From NCBI RefSeq assembly GCF_004011505.1, contig NZ_SAUN01000001.1, forward strand, positions 682,001 through 746,000: a DNA stretch of 64,000 bases, written 5' to 3'. Numbering within the stretch: the stretch's first letter is position 1; the number at the start of each line of letters is the position of its first letter. Below the pieces are notes generated by a model. The model made no database searches and was not told the DNA's origin. It saw only the letters and a list, made by a program, of their open reading frames with translations. The DNA comes from Nonomuraea polychroma. Its GTDB lineage: Bacteria; Actinomycetota; Actinomycetes; Streptosporangiales; Streptosporangiaceae. A program made the position numbers and the translations under genes. This document shows positions 1 through 8,294 of this stretch, piece after piece.

Positions 1-487
1 CGTCGTCGCTCTCGTTGTTCTGGCCGTCGGTCATCAACAGCGCGTGCTTGATGGCCGAGGGGTGGGCGGCCAGCATGTGCCCGGCCAGGTTCAGCCATTC
101 GCCGATGGCGGTGCCACCGTGGGCGAGCAGCCGGCCGATCGCCCGCTCGGCCTCCGCCTTGGTGGCGGCAGTGGCCTTGACCAGGCGCGGACTGCCGCCC
201 GGGTAGACCATACCCGCCTTCTCGGTCCCGGCGATCACCGCGAAGAGCACGCCGTCGCGCAGCGTCCGCACGGCCGTGGCGGCCGCCTGCCGGGCCTCGC
301 GTATCTTGCCGCCGCTCATCGAGCCCGACGTGTCCACGATGATCACCTCGGCGGCCTCGGAGGACACGACCTGCGTGGTGACGCCGCCCGTGGAGCCGAC
401 GGTGAGGATGGCGTGCACCTCGCGGCCGTCGAGGGGCAGGTACTTGTTCTGGTCGATGTTCAACGTGAAAGCGGGCTGATCACTCAC
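1..487 (-). CDS. vWA-domain protein, 3' end cut by window edge
   Basis: The visible 162 codons encode the N-terminal half of a von Willebrand factor A protein. The metal-ion-dependent adhesion motif DTSGS lies at residues 52-56, followed by a typical helix and the later stretch ALLMTDGQNNES, which carries the second conserved Asp. No signal peptide is visible, so a cytoplasmic or cell-associated role is likely. The GTG start at 487 overlaps the stop of the PP2C gene by 8 bp, making this the last visible gene of the coupled kinase/phosphatase operon. In related operons vWA proteins act as phospho-regulated scaffolds; that role is inference here. The C-terminus lies outside the window. Confidence 0.85.
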   Translation of the reverse strand, partial: MSDQPAFTLNIDQNKYLPLDGREVHAILTVGSTGGVTTQVVSSEAAEVIIVDTSGSMSGGKIREARQAAATAVRTLRDGVLFAVIAGTEKAGMVYPGGSPRLVKATAATKAEAERAIGRLLAHGGTAIGEWLNLAGHMLAAHPSAIKHALLMTDGQNNESDD

Positions 488-1319
488 GGGCTTCTCCTAA
501 GGGGATCAAGGCGATCGTCACGTTGTCCTGGCCGCCGGAGTCCAGCGCGTGCCGCAGCATCTCCCTGGCCATCTCGAGCGGGGTGCCGGCGCTGGGGAAG
601 GCATAGCCGTCCAGGTAGCGCCACAGGCCGTCGCTGCAGACGAGCAGCAGGCCGGGCGCGTGGGGGGTGAAGGTCCGTACGTGGAGCGTGACGCCCTCGG
701 CGTCCGCGCCGAGCCAGGCGGTGATCTCGCCGGTCTCGATCGCGTCGTCCTCGGTCAGCAAGCCGCCGTCGGGCAACGAATAGGCCCGCGTGTCACCGGC
801 CCACCCGAGCGTGATCCGGTCCGGCTCGACCACGGCGGCGACGTACGTGCAGGCGGGGGCGTCGTACACGGAGGTCGCCAGCTTGGCCACGGCCCGGCCG
901 GCCAGGTCGAACGCCTCCTGCTGCGACGCCCCTCTGGCCAGCGCGGTGGCCGCGGTCTCGACCGCCACCGCGGACGCCTCGTCGGCCCTGGGCGAACTGC
1001 CCACCCCGTCGCACACCACGGCCACGATCGTGTCGCCGGAGGCCATGAGCGCCATCGCGTCCTCGTTGCGGCTGCGCCGCAACCCTCTGTCCGTCACGGC
1101 CGCCGCGCCGTTGTCCAGCACGGTCTCCGCGTGGTCCCGGCCGGTGGGCTGGCGCAGGCCGCACCGCTCGCAGTAGCCTTCCGCGTCCACGGCGCCCGCC
1201 CCGCAGGACGCGCACGTCGGAGCTCCCATCGGGTGACCGCAGGCCTCGCAGTAGATGTCGCCCGCGAGCACGGGAGCCTCGCAGACGGGACAAGAGGCGA
1301 CTTTCTCGTTACCGGTCAC
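480..1319 (-). CDS. PP2C-family protein serine/threonine phosphatase with N-terminal zinc ribbons
   Basis: A 279-residue cytoplasmic phosphatase. Two CxxC...CxxC zinc ribbons come first (Cys 10/13/24/27 and 36/39/50/53). The PP2C fold follows, with RNED at 84-87, the metal-binding CDGVGSS at 103-109, the later WAGDTRAY and LLVCSDGLW motifs, and terminal DNVT. All metal-coordinating Asp residues appear present, so it should be an active Mn/Mg-dependent phosphatase. The GTG start overlaps the kinase stop codon (GTGA), which implies translational coupling. The natural inference is that it opposes the PknG-like kinase just upstream. The double zinc ribbon mirrors the CxxC ribbon at the kinase N-terminus and may be a shared interaction module. 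Confidence 0.92.
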   Translation of the reverse strand: MTGNEKVASCPVCEAPVLAGDIYCEACGHPMGAPTCASCGAGAVDAEGYCERCGLRQPTGRDHAETVLDNGAAAVTDRGLRRSRNEDAMALMASGDTIVAVVCDGVGSSPRADEASAVAVETAATALARGASQQEAFDLAGRAVAKLATSVYDAPACTYVAAVVEPDRITLGWAGDTRAYSLPDGGLLTEDDAIETGEITAWLGADAEGVTLHVRTFTPHAPGLLLVCSDGLWRYLDGYAFPSAGTPLEMAREMLRHALDSGGQDNVTIALIPLGEARE

Positions 1320-3448
1320 ACCCAGGTCCTCGGTCGCACGGCGTTCGCCTGGTCAATGAGGGCGTGCCTTTCCTGCCGGGAGGCCGCCACGACGGCGAGC
1401 CTGCGGTAGATGGCCTCCAGCTGCCTGCGCAGCCCGGGCTCGGTGAACCGTGCCCCGGCCAGCTCCAGGTCCGGCGGTGGCGCGTTCGTCTCCAGCCAGG
1501 CCAGCCCGCCGTGCAGCAGCTCGGCGGTGAGCAGGTCACGGCGGCGCGAGTCCAGGTCGGCCAGGCTCGCCAGCCGGCCTGCCGCGGCCACCAGATCGCC
1601 GGGCTCCATCGTGCTCGGGTCGGGGCGGCGCACCGCGGAGGCGGCCAGCGCCATCTGCGCCGCCATCCGGTAACTCGACGTGGCGGGCACCTCGTCGAGC
1701 ACGGCCATCCTGCCGGTCCTGGCCAGCCCGAACGCCGCGCTCACACAGCCGTGGTCGGTGCGCCAGACGATCTCGTACCAGGAGGCCGCGGCCTGTTGCC
1801 CCGCGCACTCCAGCGCGAACGCCAGCGCCAGCTTGGGCGGCAGCTCGCCCGGCAACATCGACACGCACGCGTCGAACATCGACGCGGCCGCATCGGCCTG
1901 CCCCGTGGCCAGCGCGAGCACGCCGCGGTACCAGGTGACCCGCCAGTCGCCGGGCAGCTGCGCGGCCAGCCGCTCCAGCGCGATGGGCGCCTCCGTCGCG
2001 CCGTACTCGGCCAGCAGCCTGGCCCTCATCAGCTCCGTCTCGGGCGTCGGAGGCATCGCGTCGAGCTGGTCGAGCAGCTGCTTGCCGTCGCTGCCGAGCA
2101 GTCCGGCCAGCACTCCCGCGGCCGGGTCGGCCGGGTCGACCAGCGGCACCGGCAGCCGGCGCGCGGCCACCCCGGGGTCGAGCGGCTCGAGCACCTGGTC
2201 GTCCTCCTCCGACAGCGCCGTCCCCACCGCGCCCCGCTCGGGCCCGAACAACGTCGACGGATTCGGGTACGGCACCCCTTCCTCCTCGGCGCAGACCTCG
2301 CGCAGCACGCCGAGGAGCTGCTCCTCCATCTCCCACGCGCTCTGGAACCTGTCGGCCGGATGGGCGGCGGTGGCCCTGCGCAGCAGCCGGGTGAACGATG
2401 GATGCCCGCAGTCCTGCGGCAGCGGGGCGGCCACGCCGTTCGCGACCGGGCTGAACCCCGGGATCGCCAGCACCGCCAGCGTCCTGGCCACGGTGTAGAG
2501 GTCGGAGGTCACCGACGACGGATGGGTCTCCAGCTCGGGGGCGTGATAGCCGCGGGTGGCCCACGACGTGCCCGGCGGCGAGCCGAGCGGCTGCACCGCG
2601 CCCAGGTCGATGAGCTTGAGCCCCTTGCCCACCCTGATCACGTTGGCCGGCTTCAGGTCGCAGTAGACCAGGCCGGCCTCGTGCAGATAGCCGAACGCCT
2701 GCAGGATCTCCCGCCCGTAGATCAGGGTCTCGCGCAGCGGCAGCGGGCCCTGGCGGCGCAGCTCGTGCAGGGACTGGCCGCCGACGTACTCCATGACGAT
2801 GTAGCCGAGCCCGGCCGAGCGCTGGAAGTTGAAGACCTTGACGATGTTGGGGTGGTCGACGGTGGTGAGGACCTTCCGCTCGGCCTCCGCCGCCGCCAGC
2901 GCCTCGGCGTCGTTGGTGTTGAGCAGGCCCTTGAGCACCACCCACCGGCCGTCGAGGTATTCGTCGGCGGCCAGGTAGATCCAGCCGAGCCCGCCGTGCG
3001 CCAGGCAGCCCAGCACCCGGTACTGGCCCGCCACCAGGTCGTCCTTGTCCAGCTTCGGGGTGAAGGAGAACAAGGTGCGGCAGTGGGGGCAGAACCCGTC
3101 CGTCAGCCCCGGGCGGCCCTCGCGGGAGCGGCCGACGGGCTTGCCGCAGTCGGGGTTGGCGCAGAAGCGCTTGTCCTCGGGCACCTCGGGGTCGGTCATC
3201 ACGGCGGTGGCCGGGTCGCGGTAGGGCACCGACGGCAGGTCGGCGATGGTGGCCAGCACCCCGGCCCGCGACCTGCCGCTGCTGCTCGTCGGCCCGCTCG
3301 TCGGCCTGCTCACCGGGCTGGTCTGCGGTGACGAAGGCTGGGTACGGAACGAGGCGGGAGGCGCGGGAGAGCTCTCCGCGGTGCCGCACAGGTCGCAGTA
3401 GCCCTCGTCGATCGTGCCCGTGCAGCCTGGCTGCGCGCAGCGGCTCAT
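1316..3448 (-). CDS. pknG: PknG-type serine/threonine protein kinase with rubredoxin-like and TPR regions
   Basis: A 710-residue soluble kinase with the PknG layout. A short CxxxxC/CxxC ribbon (Cys 4, 9, 18, 21) comes first, then a rubredoxin-like zinc module starting CANPDCGKP. The kinase domain has the unusual glycine loop HGGLGW near residue 155, the ATP-binding Lys at 173 and catalytic CDLKPANV with Asp 264, followed by LIDLGAV. A long alpha-helical TPR-like C-terminus ends the protein. ATG at 3448 was chosen over longer readings because a GGAGG ribosome site lies 7 nt upstream and the start overlaps the upstream gene by 4 bp (ATGA). PknG senses amino-acid supply in mycobacteria through GlnX/GlnH; no GlnH is visible in this window. 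Confidence 0.92.
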   Translation of the reverse strand: MSRCAQPGCTGTIDEGYCDLCGTAESSPAPPASFRTQPSSPQTSPVSRPTSGPTSSSGRSRAGVLATIADLPSVPYRDPATAVMTDPEVPEDKRFCANPDCGKPVGRSREGRPGLTDGFCPHCRTLFSFTPKLDKDDLVAGQYRVLGCLAHGGLGWIYLAADEYLDGRWVVLKGLLNTNDAEALAAAEAERKVLTTVDHPNIVKVFNFQRSAGLGYIVMEYVGGQSLHELRRQGPLPLRETLIYGREILQAFGYLHEAGLVYCDLKPANVIRVGKGLKLIDLGAVQPLGSPPGTSWATRGYHAPELETHPSSVTSDLYTVARTLAVLAIPGFSPVANGVAAPLPQDCGHPSFTRLLRRATAAHPADRFQSAWEMEEQLLGVLREVCAEEEGVPYPNPSTLFGPERGAVGTALSEEDDQVLEPLDPGVAARRLPVPLVDPADPAAGVLAGLLGSDGKQLLDQLDAMPPTPETELMRARLLAEYGATEAPIALERLAAQLPGDWRVTWYRGVLALATGQADAAASMFDACVSMLPGELPPKLALAFALECAGQQAAASWYEIVWRTDHGCVSAAFGLARTGRMAVLDEVPATSSYRMAAQMALAASAVRRPDPSTMEPGDLVAAAGRLASLADLDSRRRDLLTAELLHGGLAWLETNAPPPDLELAGARFTEPGLRRQLEAIYRRLAVVAASRQERHALIDQANAVRPRTWV

Positions 3449-4632
3449 GGTTTTCCTCCGTGTATCGCGCGCTGGTAGTCCTCGACGGCGGCCGCCGCCT
3501 TGGTCAGGTCGCAGGGGGCGCTCCACAACAACGTGCGCGCCCGGGCGAACAGGCTGGAAGCGGCCGGGTCCTCCGCCATGCCCTTGCGCACCGCCATCGC
3601 CTGGCAGGCGCCGAGCCGGCCGCGCAGTTCGTCACGCCTGCCGACCAGCCCGTACAGCGCCTTCGCCGTGGCCTGGGCCTGATCGACCGCCCTGCGGACG
3701 TCGCTCTCCAGCTCCGCCAGCCGCTTGGCCCGCAGCACCCAGGTGTCGGCCGACACGTCGAGCGCGTCCAGCGCGCCGGTCAGGGCGTCCACCCTGCTCC
3801 TGGGCTGGGCCTGCGGCGGCAGGGCGATCTTGACGACGACCGCGCCGTGCGCCAGCCTGGCCTCGCTCTCGGCCGCGCGTACCCGGTCCAGCCCGGCCAC
3901 CAGGTCCTCGCGGCGGCGGGCGTACTCCTGCTTGACGACGATCGCCAGCTCCAGCTCCGCCAGTGAGTCGGCCAGGAGCCCGGTGAGCCGGTCGAGGCCG
4001 GGCTCGACGGCGGCGCCGAGCGGGTCCTCCACCAGAGCGGCGCGGATCCGCTTCAGCTCGGCTTCCAGGGCCCCCAGGCCGGCGGCGCTCTCGCCGAGGT
4101 CGTGCTCCAGCTCACGGATGCGCCGCAGCTCGCTGTCGGCGGCGTCGAGGCGGGGGAGCAGGGCGTTCCACTGGGCGTCGATGTCGTTGAGGGCGGAGGT
4201 GACCTCCTGGAACGCGGCGTCCATCCGCGTCACGGTCTCGTCGAGGGTGAGCCGCTCGTCCGCCTGCGGAAGCAGCGTGCGTTGCTCGACCGGTTTGGCG
4301 GCGGCCCGCACCACCACGGACGCGCCCGTGAGCAGCTCGGTCAGCTCGGTCAGCTGCTCGGCGCTCAGTTTGCTCCGCGAGGCCTGGATGTGCTCGGCGT
4401 CGCGTAACACGGCGCGGTAGACGTCGTTCAGTCCCCACAGGCGCGCCAGCGCCTCCTGTGCCGCGGCCCAGCGGCGTTCGGTCGCGCCGCGTAAGGAGGC
4501 CCCCTTGAGTAACTGGTATGTGGTATGGGATTCGAGATCGAGCAGGTCGCCGGAGATCCGGTCGCGTTCGTCGGCCCGAGCGCGCAGCGCGTGCTCGACG
4601 CCTTCCCTGCTCATAGGTGGTCCCAGGCTCAT
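3445..4632 (-). CDS. Coiled-coil helical protein, first gene of the pknG operon
   Basis: A 395-residue, strongly charged, almost wholly alpha-helical protein rich in Leu, Ala, Glu and Arg heptads. It has no signal peptide or transmembrane segment. I do not recognise a named domain. The C-terminal 70 residues (ending in a WSAPCDL...YQRAI region) look like the most conserved-type part. The start at 4632 has GGGGAG about 5 nt upstream; an internal ATG at 4614 is possible. It overlaps the kinase start by 4 bp and so is produced together with it. By position it could be a GlnX-like adaptor or kinase partner, but lacking membrane spans it is not a simple GlnX homologue. Confidence 0.8.
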   Translation of the reverse strand: MSLGPPMSREGVEHALRARADERDRISGDLLDLESHTTYQLLKGASLRGATERRWAAAQEALARLWGLNDVYRAVLRDAEHIQASRSKLSAEQLTELTELLTGASVVVRAAAKPVEQRTLLPQADERLTLDETVTRMDAAFQEVTSALNDIDAQWNALLPRLDAADSELRRIRELEHDLGESAAGLGALEAELKRIRAALVEDPLGAAVEPGLDRLTGLLADSLAELELAIVVKQEYARRREDLVAGLDRVRAAESEARLAHGAVVVKIALPPQAQPRSRVDALTGALDALDVSADTWVLRAKRLAELESDVRRAVDQAQATAKALYGLVGRRDELRGRLGACQAMAVRKGMAEDPAASSLFARARTLLWSAPCDLTKAAAAVEDYQRAIHGGKP

Positions 4633-4791
4633 CACGCTCCCCGTGAAGAGGCCCCCCGTGCCCCGGTTATACCGGCTCAACGGAGGGTCTGGCCGCTTAA
4701 GTTCCTTTAGCTCGGGGGGACCCCTGACTTGTCCCTGATTCAACCCTGTCTCGCCTGCAATCCGCTTAAAGGATCTCTTAGCGTTGCGGAC

Positions 4792-4950
4792 ATGGGACGA
4801 ATTCTTCTGATCATCGCGGCGGTCGTCGCCGCACTCGTACTGCTCGGGCCTCTCGTGGGGTTCGCGCTCACGCTCCTCAAATGGGGCCTCATCATCGGCG
4901 CCGTGGCGCTGGGTGTCATGTTCCTGTCGAAGTGGGTGAAGAGGACATAG
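4792..4950 (+). CDS. Small hydrophobic membrane protein (52 aa)
   Basis: This short gene encodes two closely packed hydrophobic stretches (residues 4-22 and about 27-46) and a basic tail, KWVKRT. It probably spans the membrane twice with the tail inside. The ATG at 4792 follows a short leader divergent from the pknG operon. Composition and codon use match real actinobacterial small membrane proteins. The function is unknown. It could be read with the glycosidase 33 bp downstream. Confidence 0.65.
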   Translation: MGRILLIIAAVVAALVLLGPLVGFALTLLKWGLIIGAVALGVMFLSKWVKRT

Positions 4951-4982
4951 CTTCCTGAGGGATCCCCAGGCATAGTTGGGTG

Positions 4983-6257
4983 ATGGAGGCGCGGCCGGCG
5001 GTTGACGATGCCGCGCTCGGGCGCGAGGCCATGGCCGTGCTCGAGGCGAACTGGACGGGCACTGGCACCGTGCCCGCGCCAGGGCTCTATCCGCATCAAT
5101 GGAGCTGGGACTCCGCGTTCGTCGTCATCGGCCTGGCCAGGCACCGGCCCGACCGGGCCCGCGACGAGCTGCTCAGCCTGCTGCGGGGGCAGTGGGCGAC
5201 GGGGATGGTGCCGCACATCGTCTTCCACACGCCGGAGGCGTACTTCCCGGGGCCCTCCGTATGGCGCTCGCAAGAGCACGAGGCCGCGCCGCGCGTGCTC
5301 ACCTCGGGGCTGACCGCCCCGCCGCTGCACGGGCTGGCGCTGTGGTGGCTCTACCAGCACACCGGCGACGAGGCGTTCGTCAGGAAGGCGTACCCGGCGC
5401 TGGTCGCCCAGCACGACTACCTCGCCTCGGCCCGCGACCTCGGCGGCGCGGGGCTGGCCGCGATCGTGCACCCCTGGGAGTCCGGCATGGACGACAGCCC
5501 GGCCTGGGACGAGCCGCTGGCCGCGCTGCCCGTCATCAGGTACGGCTACCGCCACCTGGAACTCGACGAACGCCACCCCGACAGCGATCACGACCGGTAC
5601 GTCTGGCTCGCCATGCGTTACCGCGACGCCGGCTACAGCCCCGGCTACCTGCGTGACGAGCATCCGTTCGCGGTCGAGGACCCGATGTTCAACGGCATCT
5701 GGCTGGCGTCCTGCCAGGCCATGGCCGAGCTGGCGCCGCTCGCGCACGCCGATCCCGCACCCCACGTCGAGCAGGCCGAGCGCATCAGGCAGGCCATGCT
5801 GGAACGCCTGTGGGACGGCTGCTTCTACGCCAGGGACCTGCGGTCCGGACAGCTGATCAGAGTGTCCACGGTGGGCGGGTTCGGGCCGCTGCTCGATCCC
5901 CTGCTGCCCAGCGAGCACCTGAACGCCGCCGTCGAGATGCTGGAGTCGGCCAGGTTCATGGGCGCCACCGGGTATCCGGTGCCCAGTTGCGAGATCCGCG
6001 CCGCCCAGTTCGACCGCACCCGCTACTGGCGCGGGCCCTCGTGGGTGAACACCAACTGGCTGCTGCGCCGCGCCGCGGCCGTGCACTCGCTCGACCACCT
6101 GGCCCAGCAGCTCACCAACGGCACGCTGCGCCTGGTCAGGCAGGCCGGCTTCCGCGAGTGCTTCGACCCCTTCGACGGCAGCGGGCGCGGCTGCAGGGAC
6201 TTCTCCTGGAGCGCGGCGCTCACCCTCGACCTGCTCGCCGATACCGTGGTGGAATGA
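4983..6257 (+). CDS. GH63-like alpha-glycosidase (glucosylglycerate/mannosylglycerate hydrolase type)
   Basis: A 424-residue cytoplasmic (alpha/alpha)6-barrel glycosidase. The signature YPHQWSWDSAF places an Asp at residue 43. HPWESGMDDSP has Glu 166 and nearby Asps, GPSWVNTNWLL follows, and GFRECFDP puts Glu 392 where GH63-type hydrolases carry the general base. This pattern matches actinobacterial glucosylglycerate hydrolases, which recycle the compatible solute glucosylglycerate after nitrogen stress; the exact substrate is inference. A GTG at 4980 is an alternative start. The stop overlaps the ATG of the next gene (ATGA), so the two are translated together. Confidence 0.85.
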   Translation: MEARPAVDDAALGREAMAVLEANWTGTGTVPAPGLYPHQWSWDSAFVVIGLARHRPDRARDELLSLLRGQWATGMVPHIVFHTPEAYFPGPSVWRSQEHEAAPRVLTSGLTAPPLHGLALWWLYQHTGDEAFVRKAYPALVAQHDYLASARDLGGAGLAAIVHPWESGMDDSPAWDEPLAALPVIRYGYRHLELDERHPDSDHDRYVWLAMRYRDAGYSPGYLRDEHPFAVEDPMFNGIWLASCQAMAELAPLAHADPAPHVEQAERIRQAMLERLWDGCFYARDLRSGQLIRVSTVGGFGPLLDPLLPSEHLNAAVEMLESARFMGATGYPVPSCEIRAAQFDRTRYWRGPSWVNTNWLLRRAAAVHSLDHLAQQLTNGTLRLVRQAGFRECFDPFDGSGRGCRDFSWSAALTLDLLADTVVE

Positions 6258-6730
6258 GCTTTTTCCGCCGCCTGCCCGCCGACGTGCGCAAATCGTTGAC
6301 GACCGAGCCGGGGGAGCGGGTGCTGACGTTCGCCACCGGTCAGGCCGGCGGCTACCTGGTGGCCACTGATCTCGCCCTCTACCTGCCCGACGGGACGCGG
6401 GTGCCGTACGAGACGATCGACAAGGCGTCGTGGAGTGAGGAAGGGCTGAGCGTCATCACCATGGACGGCCTGTCCCACGTCGAGCGCATCGACGAGCCGC
6501 GCATGTTGCCCGAGACCATCCGCGAACGCGTCAACTCCACGATCGTGGTGAACAAGCACGTCAAGCTGCCCGGCCGAGGCGGCGTGCGGCTGGTGGCCAG
6601 GCGCCGGCCCGGTGGCGAGGTGCTGGGGTGGACCCTCGTCTTCGACGAAGGCCTCGACCCCGAGGACCCCGGCCTGCGGGCGCAGGCCGAACAGGCCCTC
6701 GAGGGCGTACGGCGCAGCATGGGTGTATGA
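6254..6730 (+). CDS. Conserved hypothetical protein (158 aa)
   Basis: A soluble, mixed alpha/beta protein with no signal peptide and no motif I recognise. The N-terminus is FFRRLPADVR and the middle contains a beta-rich segment resembling small PH-like actinobacterial proteins that read GERVLTFA and YLVATDLALY. The second half holds a basic strand region. It overlaps the glycosidase by 4 bp and is probably expressed with it. The coding signal is good (third-position GC, coupled start); the function is unassigned. Confidence 0.75.
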   Translation: MSFFRRLPADVRKSLTTEPGERVLTFATGQAGGYLVATDLALYLPDGTRVPYETIDKASWSEEGLSVITMDGLSHVERIDEPRMLPETIRERVNSTIVVNKHVKLPGRGGVRLVARRRPGGEVLGWTLVFDEGLDPEDPGLRAQAEQALEGVRRSMGV

Positions 6731-6754
6731 CGTCGCACACACCCATGCCGCTCC

Positions 6755-7087
6755 CTAATACGGGATCCCGCTTTCGCGGGCTTTCTTCTCCATGTCGTCG
6801 GCCGCGGTGGCCTCCTCCTCCGGCCAGCCGGTGCCGCCGTCGTGTTTGTGCGCGTCATGGCTCAGGAACGGGATCCGCTGCTGCAGCGTGTCACCCATCC
6901 TGGACCTCGCCATTCCCGCGTACTTCGATGCCTGCGCGCCGACCACGCCCGCGACCTCCTGGACCCGGGGGTTGTCGGCGACGCGCTGCGCCGCCCGCTT
7001 GATCTGTTCGTACCGTTCGCGACCGGCCCGGCTGCCCAGCACGTAGCCGATCGCCAGGCCCGCAGCGAATGTCATCCGATATCGCAT
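6755..7087 (-). CDS. YtxH-like membrane-anchored protein
   Basis: A 110-residue protein that begins with a single membrane anchor containing GLAIGYVLGSRAGRERYEQI (residues 10-29), the hallmark of the YtxH/gas-vesicle-protein-like family. A charged helical tail follows and ends in KKARESGIPY. It converges on the preceding plus-strand gene, leaving only 24 bp between stops. Such proteins are small, stress-associated and of unclear biochemistry. The role here is unassigned. Confidence 0.8.
   Translation of the reverse strand: MRYRMTFAAGLAIGYVLGSRAGRERYEQIKRAAQRVADNPRVQEVAGVVGAQASKYAGMARSRMGDTLQQRIPFLSHDAHKHDGGTGWPEEEATAADDMEKKARESGIPY
6767..6790 (+). terminator. Likely terminator for the gene ending at 6730
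   Basis: CCCGC-TTTC-GCGGG forms a perfect 5-bp stem at 6767-6780 and is followed by CTTTCTTCTC. It lies inside the 3' end of the convergent YtxH-like gene. Confidence 0.45.
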
Positions 7088-7214
7088 TTCGCACCTCCGC
7101 TGTCTCCGGGCCTACCCCGCTGACGATGCGACACGCACTCCCGGAGTGCGCTAATCTATTCCTGCGCACGACGAAGGGGCCGGAAGCCCTGGTGATCAGC
7201 GCAGACGGTGTCGA

Positions 7215-7289
7215 TCCCGCGTAGCTCAACGGCAGAGCAGCCGGCTGTTAACCGGCAGGTTATAGGTTCGAGTCCTATCGCGGGAGCCA
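7215..7289 (+). tRNA. tRNA-Asn (anticodon GTT), CCA encoded
   Basis: The cloverleaf is complete: acceptor TCCCGCG pairs with CGCGGGA (7279-7285), the D-arm is GCTC/GAGC, the anticodon stem GCCGG/CCGGC holds loop CTGTTAA (anticodon GTT), and the T-arm is ATAGG/CCTAT around TTCGAGT. The discriminator G at 7286 is followed by an encoded CCA at 7287-7289. The 3' 24 bases recur exactly 1000 bp downstream, so this gene looks like an integration site. Confidence 0.95.
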
Positions 7290-7292
7290 CTC
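7266..7292 (+). repeat. Direct repeat copy 1 (tRNA-Asn 3' end), attL-like
   Basis: The 27 bases starting GTTCGAGTCCTATCGCGG and ending GCCACTC are identical to 8266-8292. Similarity continues more weakly through the following hairpin. The repeat covers the T-loop, 3' acceptor and CCA, the classic target of tyrosine integrases. Confidence 0.75.
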
Positions 7293-7328
7293 CTCGAGGC
7301 CCTTCCCAGATCCGGGAGGGGCCTCGAG
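7293..7328 (+). terminator. Terminator after tRNA-Asn
   Basis: CTCGAGGCCC (7293-7302) pairs perfectly with the downstream GGGCCTCGAG ending at 7328, with further TCCC/GGGA pairing inside, giving a very stable hairpin 3 bp past the encoded CCA. Confidence 0.7.
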
Positions 7329-7716
7329 TCGTTCTGGGAGCGATCCAGGGAGCCACTAGCCGGCTTGGTCCCCGTTGCCGAAGACGGCGTCCATGGTCTC
7401 AGCGCCGGCCGACGATGACCGGCCTGATCTGGTGTCGATAGATGGTTTGCGTGCTGATGGGGGATCGAGGTGCGGCGGGGGCACTCCGGCTCCAGGCAGC
7501 CCCGCTACCGCGAGGGGTGGGACGACGGCATGCGGGGAGGCCAGGAGGAAGCTGTCGGCCATGGTCTCTGATCGCGAACGTCGCAGATGGAGACCGGGCG
7601 AGGAGAACGCCATACCCGCGATATACCGGCTTGTGCTGAGCTGACCTTGAACGCAATCAGTTCCACGACACGAGGGTGCCTCTGCGATGGGGTTCCTCAT
7701 GACCTGGGAAGTGATC
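7329..7716. other. Intergenic stretch inside the tRNA-flanked segment
   Basis: No gene I can support lies here. The short open frames have neither ribosome sites nor protein-like composition. The last 50 bases probably hold the promoter of the secreted protein that follows. Confidence 0.4.
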
Positions 7717-8157
7717 ATGGAAAGCTCTTGGATTTCACGCGGCGTCACCGCCGTGGCTATGGCGGGCATCACTCTGCTGGGCGCGACCCCCGCGTCGGCA
7801 GCGAGCTACTGGAACTCATCCGCGCCGACGGCCGCCACGTCGGTGCGCAGCGTGTATGAGAAGACGGTCACCATCGGCTCACGCACATTCACGATCCAGC
7901 TTCGCGTGGGAAAGTGGGGCTCGAACAGCTATTTCTGGGCCCGCGCCCCCAAAGATTCCGATGCGTATGGTGTGAATCTCTACATTTCGGTCTACAACCC
8001 TTCGACCAAGAAGTGGGAGTGGCGGATGGAGGGAGTTAGCAAGAAAACGGCCTACACCGACGCACACCGGTCCATATCCAAGTACGCTTACCGAGCCTGT
8101 GCATCCGATAGCATGATCGGGAGCCGTTGGGTTTGCACCAGCACCTGGTGGGTGTGA
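7717..8157 (+). CDS. Small secreted protein (146 aa), unknown
   Basis: A Sec signal peptide (hydrophobic core VTAVAMAGITLLGA, cleavage after ATPASA) leads a mature domain of about 110 residues. The mature part is rich in Ser, Tyr, Trp and Lys, with three Trp near KKWEWRMEG and STWWV at the C-terminus and two Cys late in the chain. The start at 7717 has GGGAAG 7 nt upstream; ATGs at 7687 and 7699 are alternatives. Codon use is visibly less GC-biased than in the neighbours, and the gene is the only one between the two tRNA-end repeats. That suggests transfer on a small integrated element. I do not recognise the family. Confidence 0.7.
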   Translation: MESSWISRGVTAVAMAGITLLGATPASAASYWNSSAPTAATSVRSVYEKTVTIGSRTFTIQLRVGKWGSNSYFWARAPKDSDAYGVNLYISVYNPSTKKWEWRMEGVSKKTAYTDAHRSISKYAYRACASDSMIGSRWVCTSTWWV

Positions 8158-8265
8158 TGACCTGATCGCAAGCGGCGGATCAGATCCGCTCAGGTAGACA
8201 GACCGCCCTGGCCGGCCAGCAGCGCCGCTGAATCCGTGTGGACTGATCAAAGCAGCAGAAGTCTT

Positions 8266-8292
8266 GTTCGAGTCCTATCGCGGGAGCCACTC
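8266..8292 (+). repeat. Direct repeat copy 2 (displaced tRNA-Asn 3' end), attR-like
   Basis: This is identical over 27 bases to 7266-7292, exactly 1000 bp away. The upstream half of a tRNA is absent (no D-arm or anticodon arm precedes it), so it is not a functional gene. It is what remains when an element inserts in a tRNA 3' end and rebuilds the gene. Confidence 0.75.
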
Positions 8293-8294
8293 TT

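Noticed and set aside
8175..8189. Palindrome GCGGATC-A-GATCCGC as an operator
   Set aside because: It lies just after a stop codon and forms part of a longer hairpin, so termination is more likely; support is too weak to list it either way.
8230..8290. A second tRNA-Asn gene
   Set aside because: Only the T-loop and 3' acceptor are present. The 5' acceptor, D-arm and anticodon arm are absent, so it is a displaced end, not a gene.
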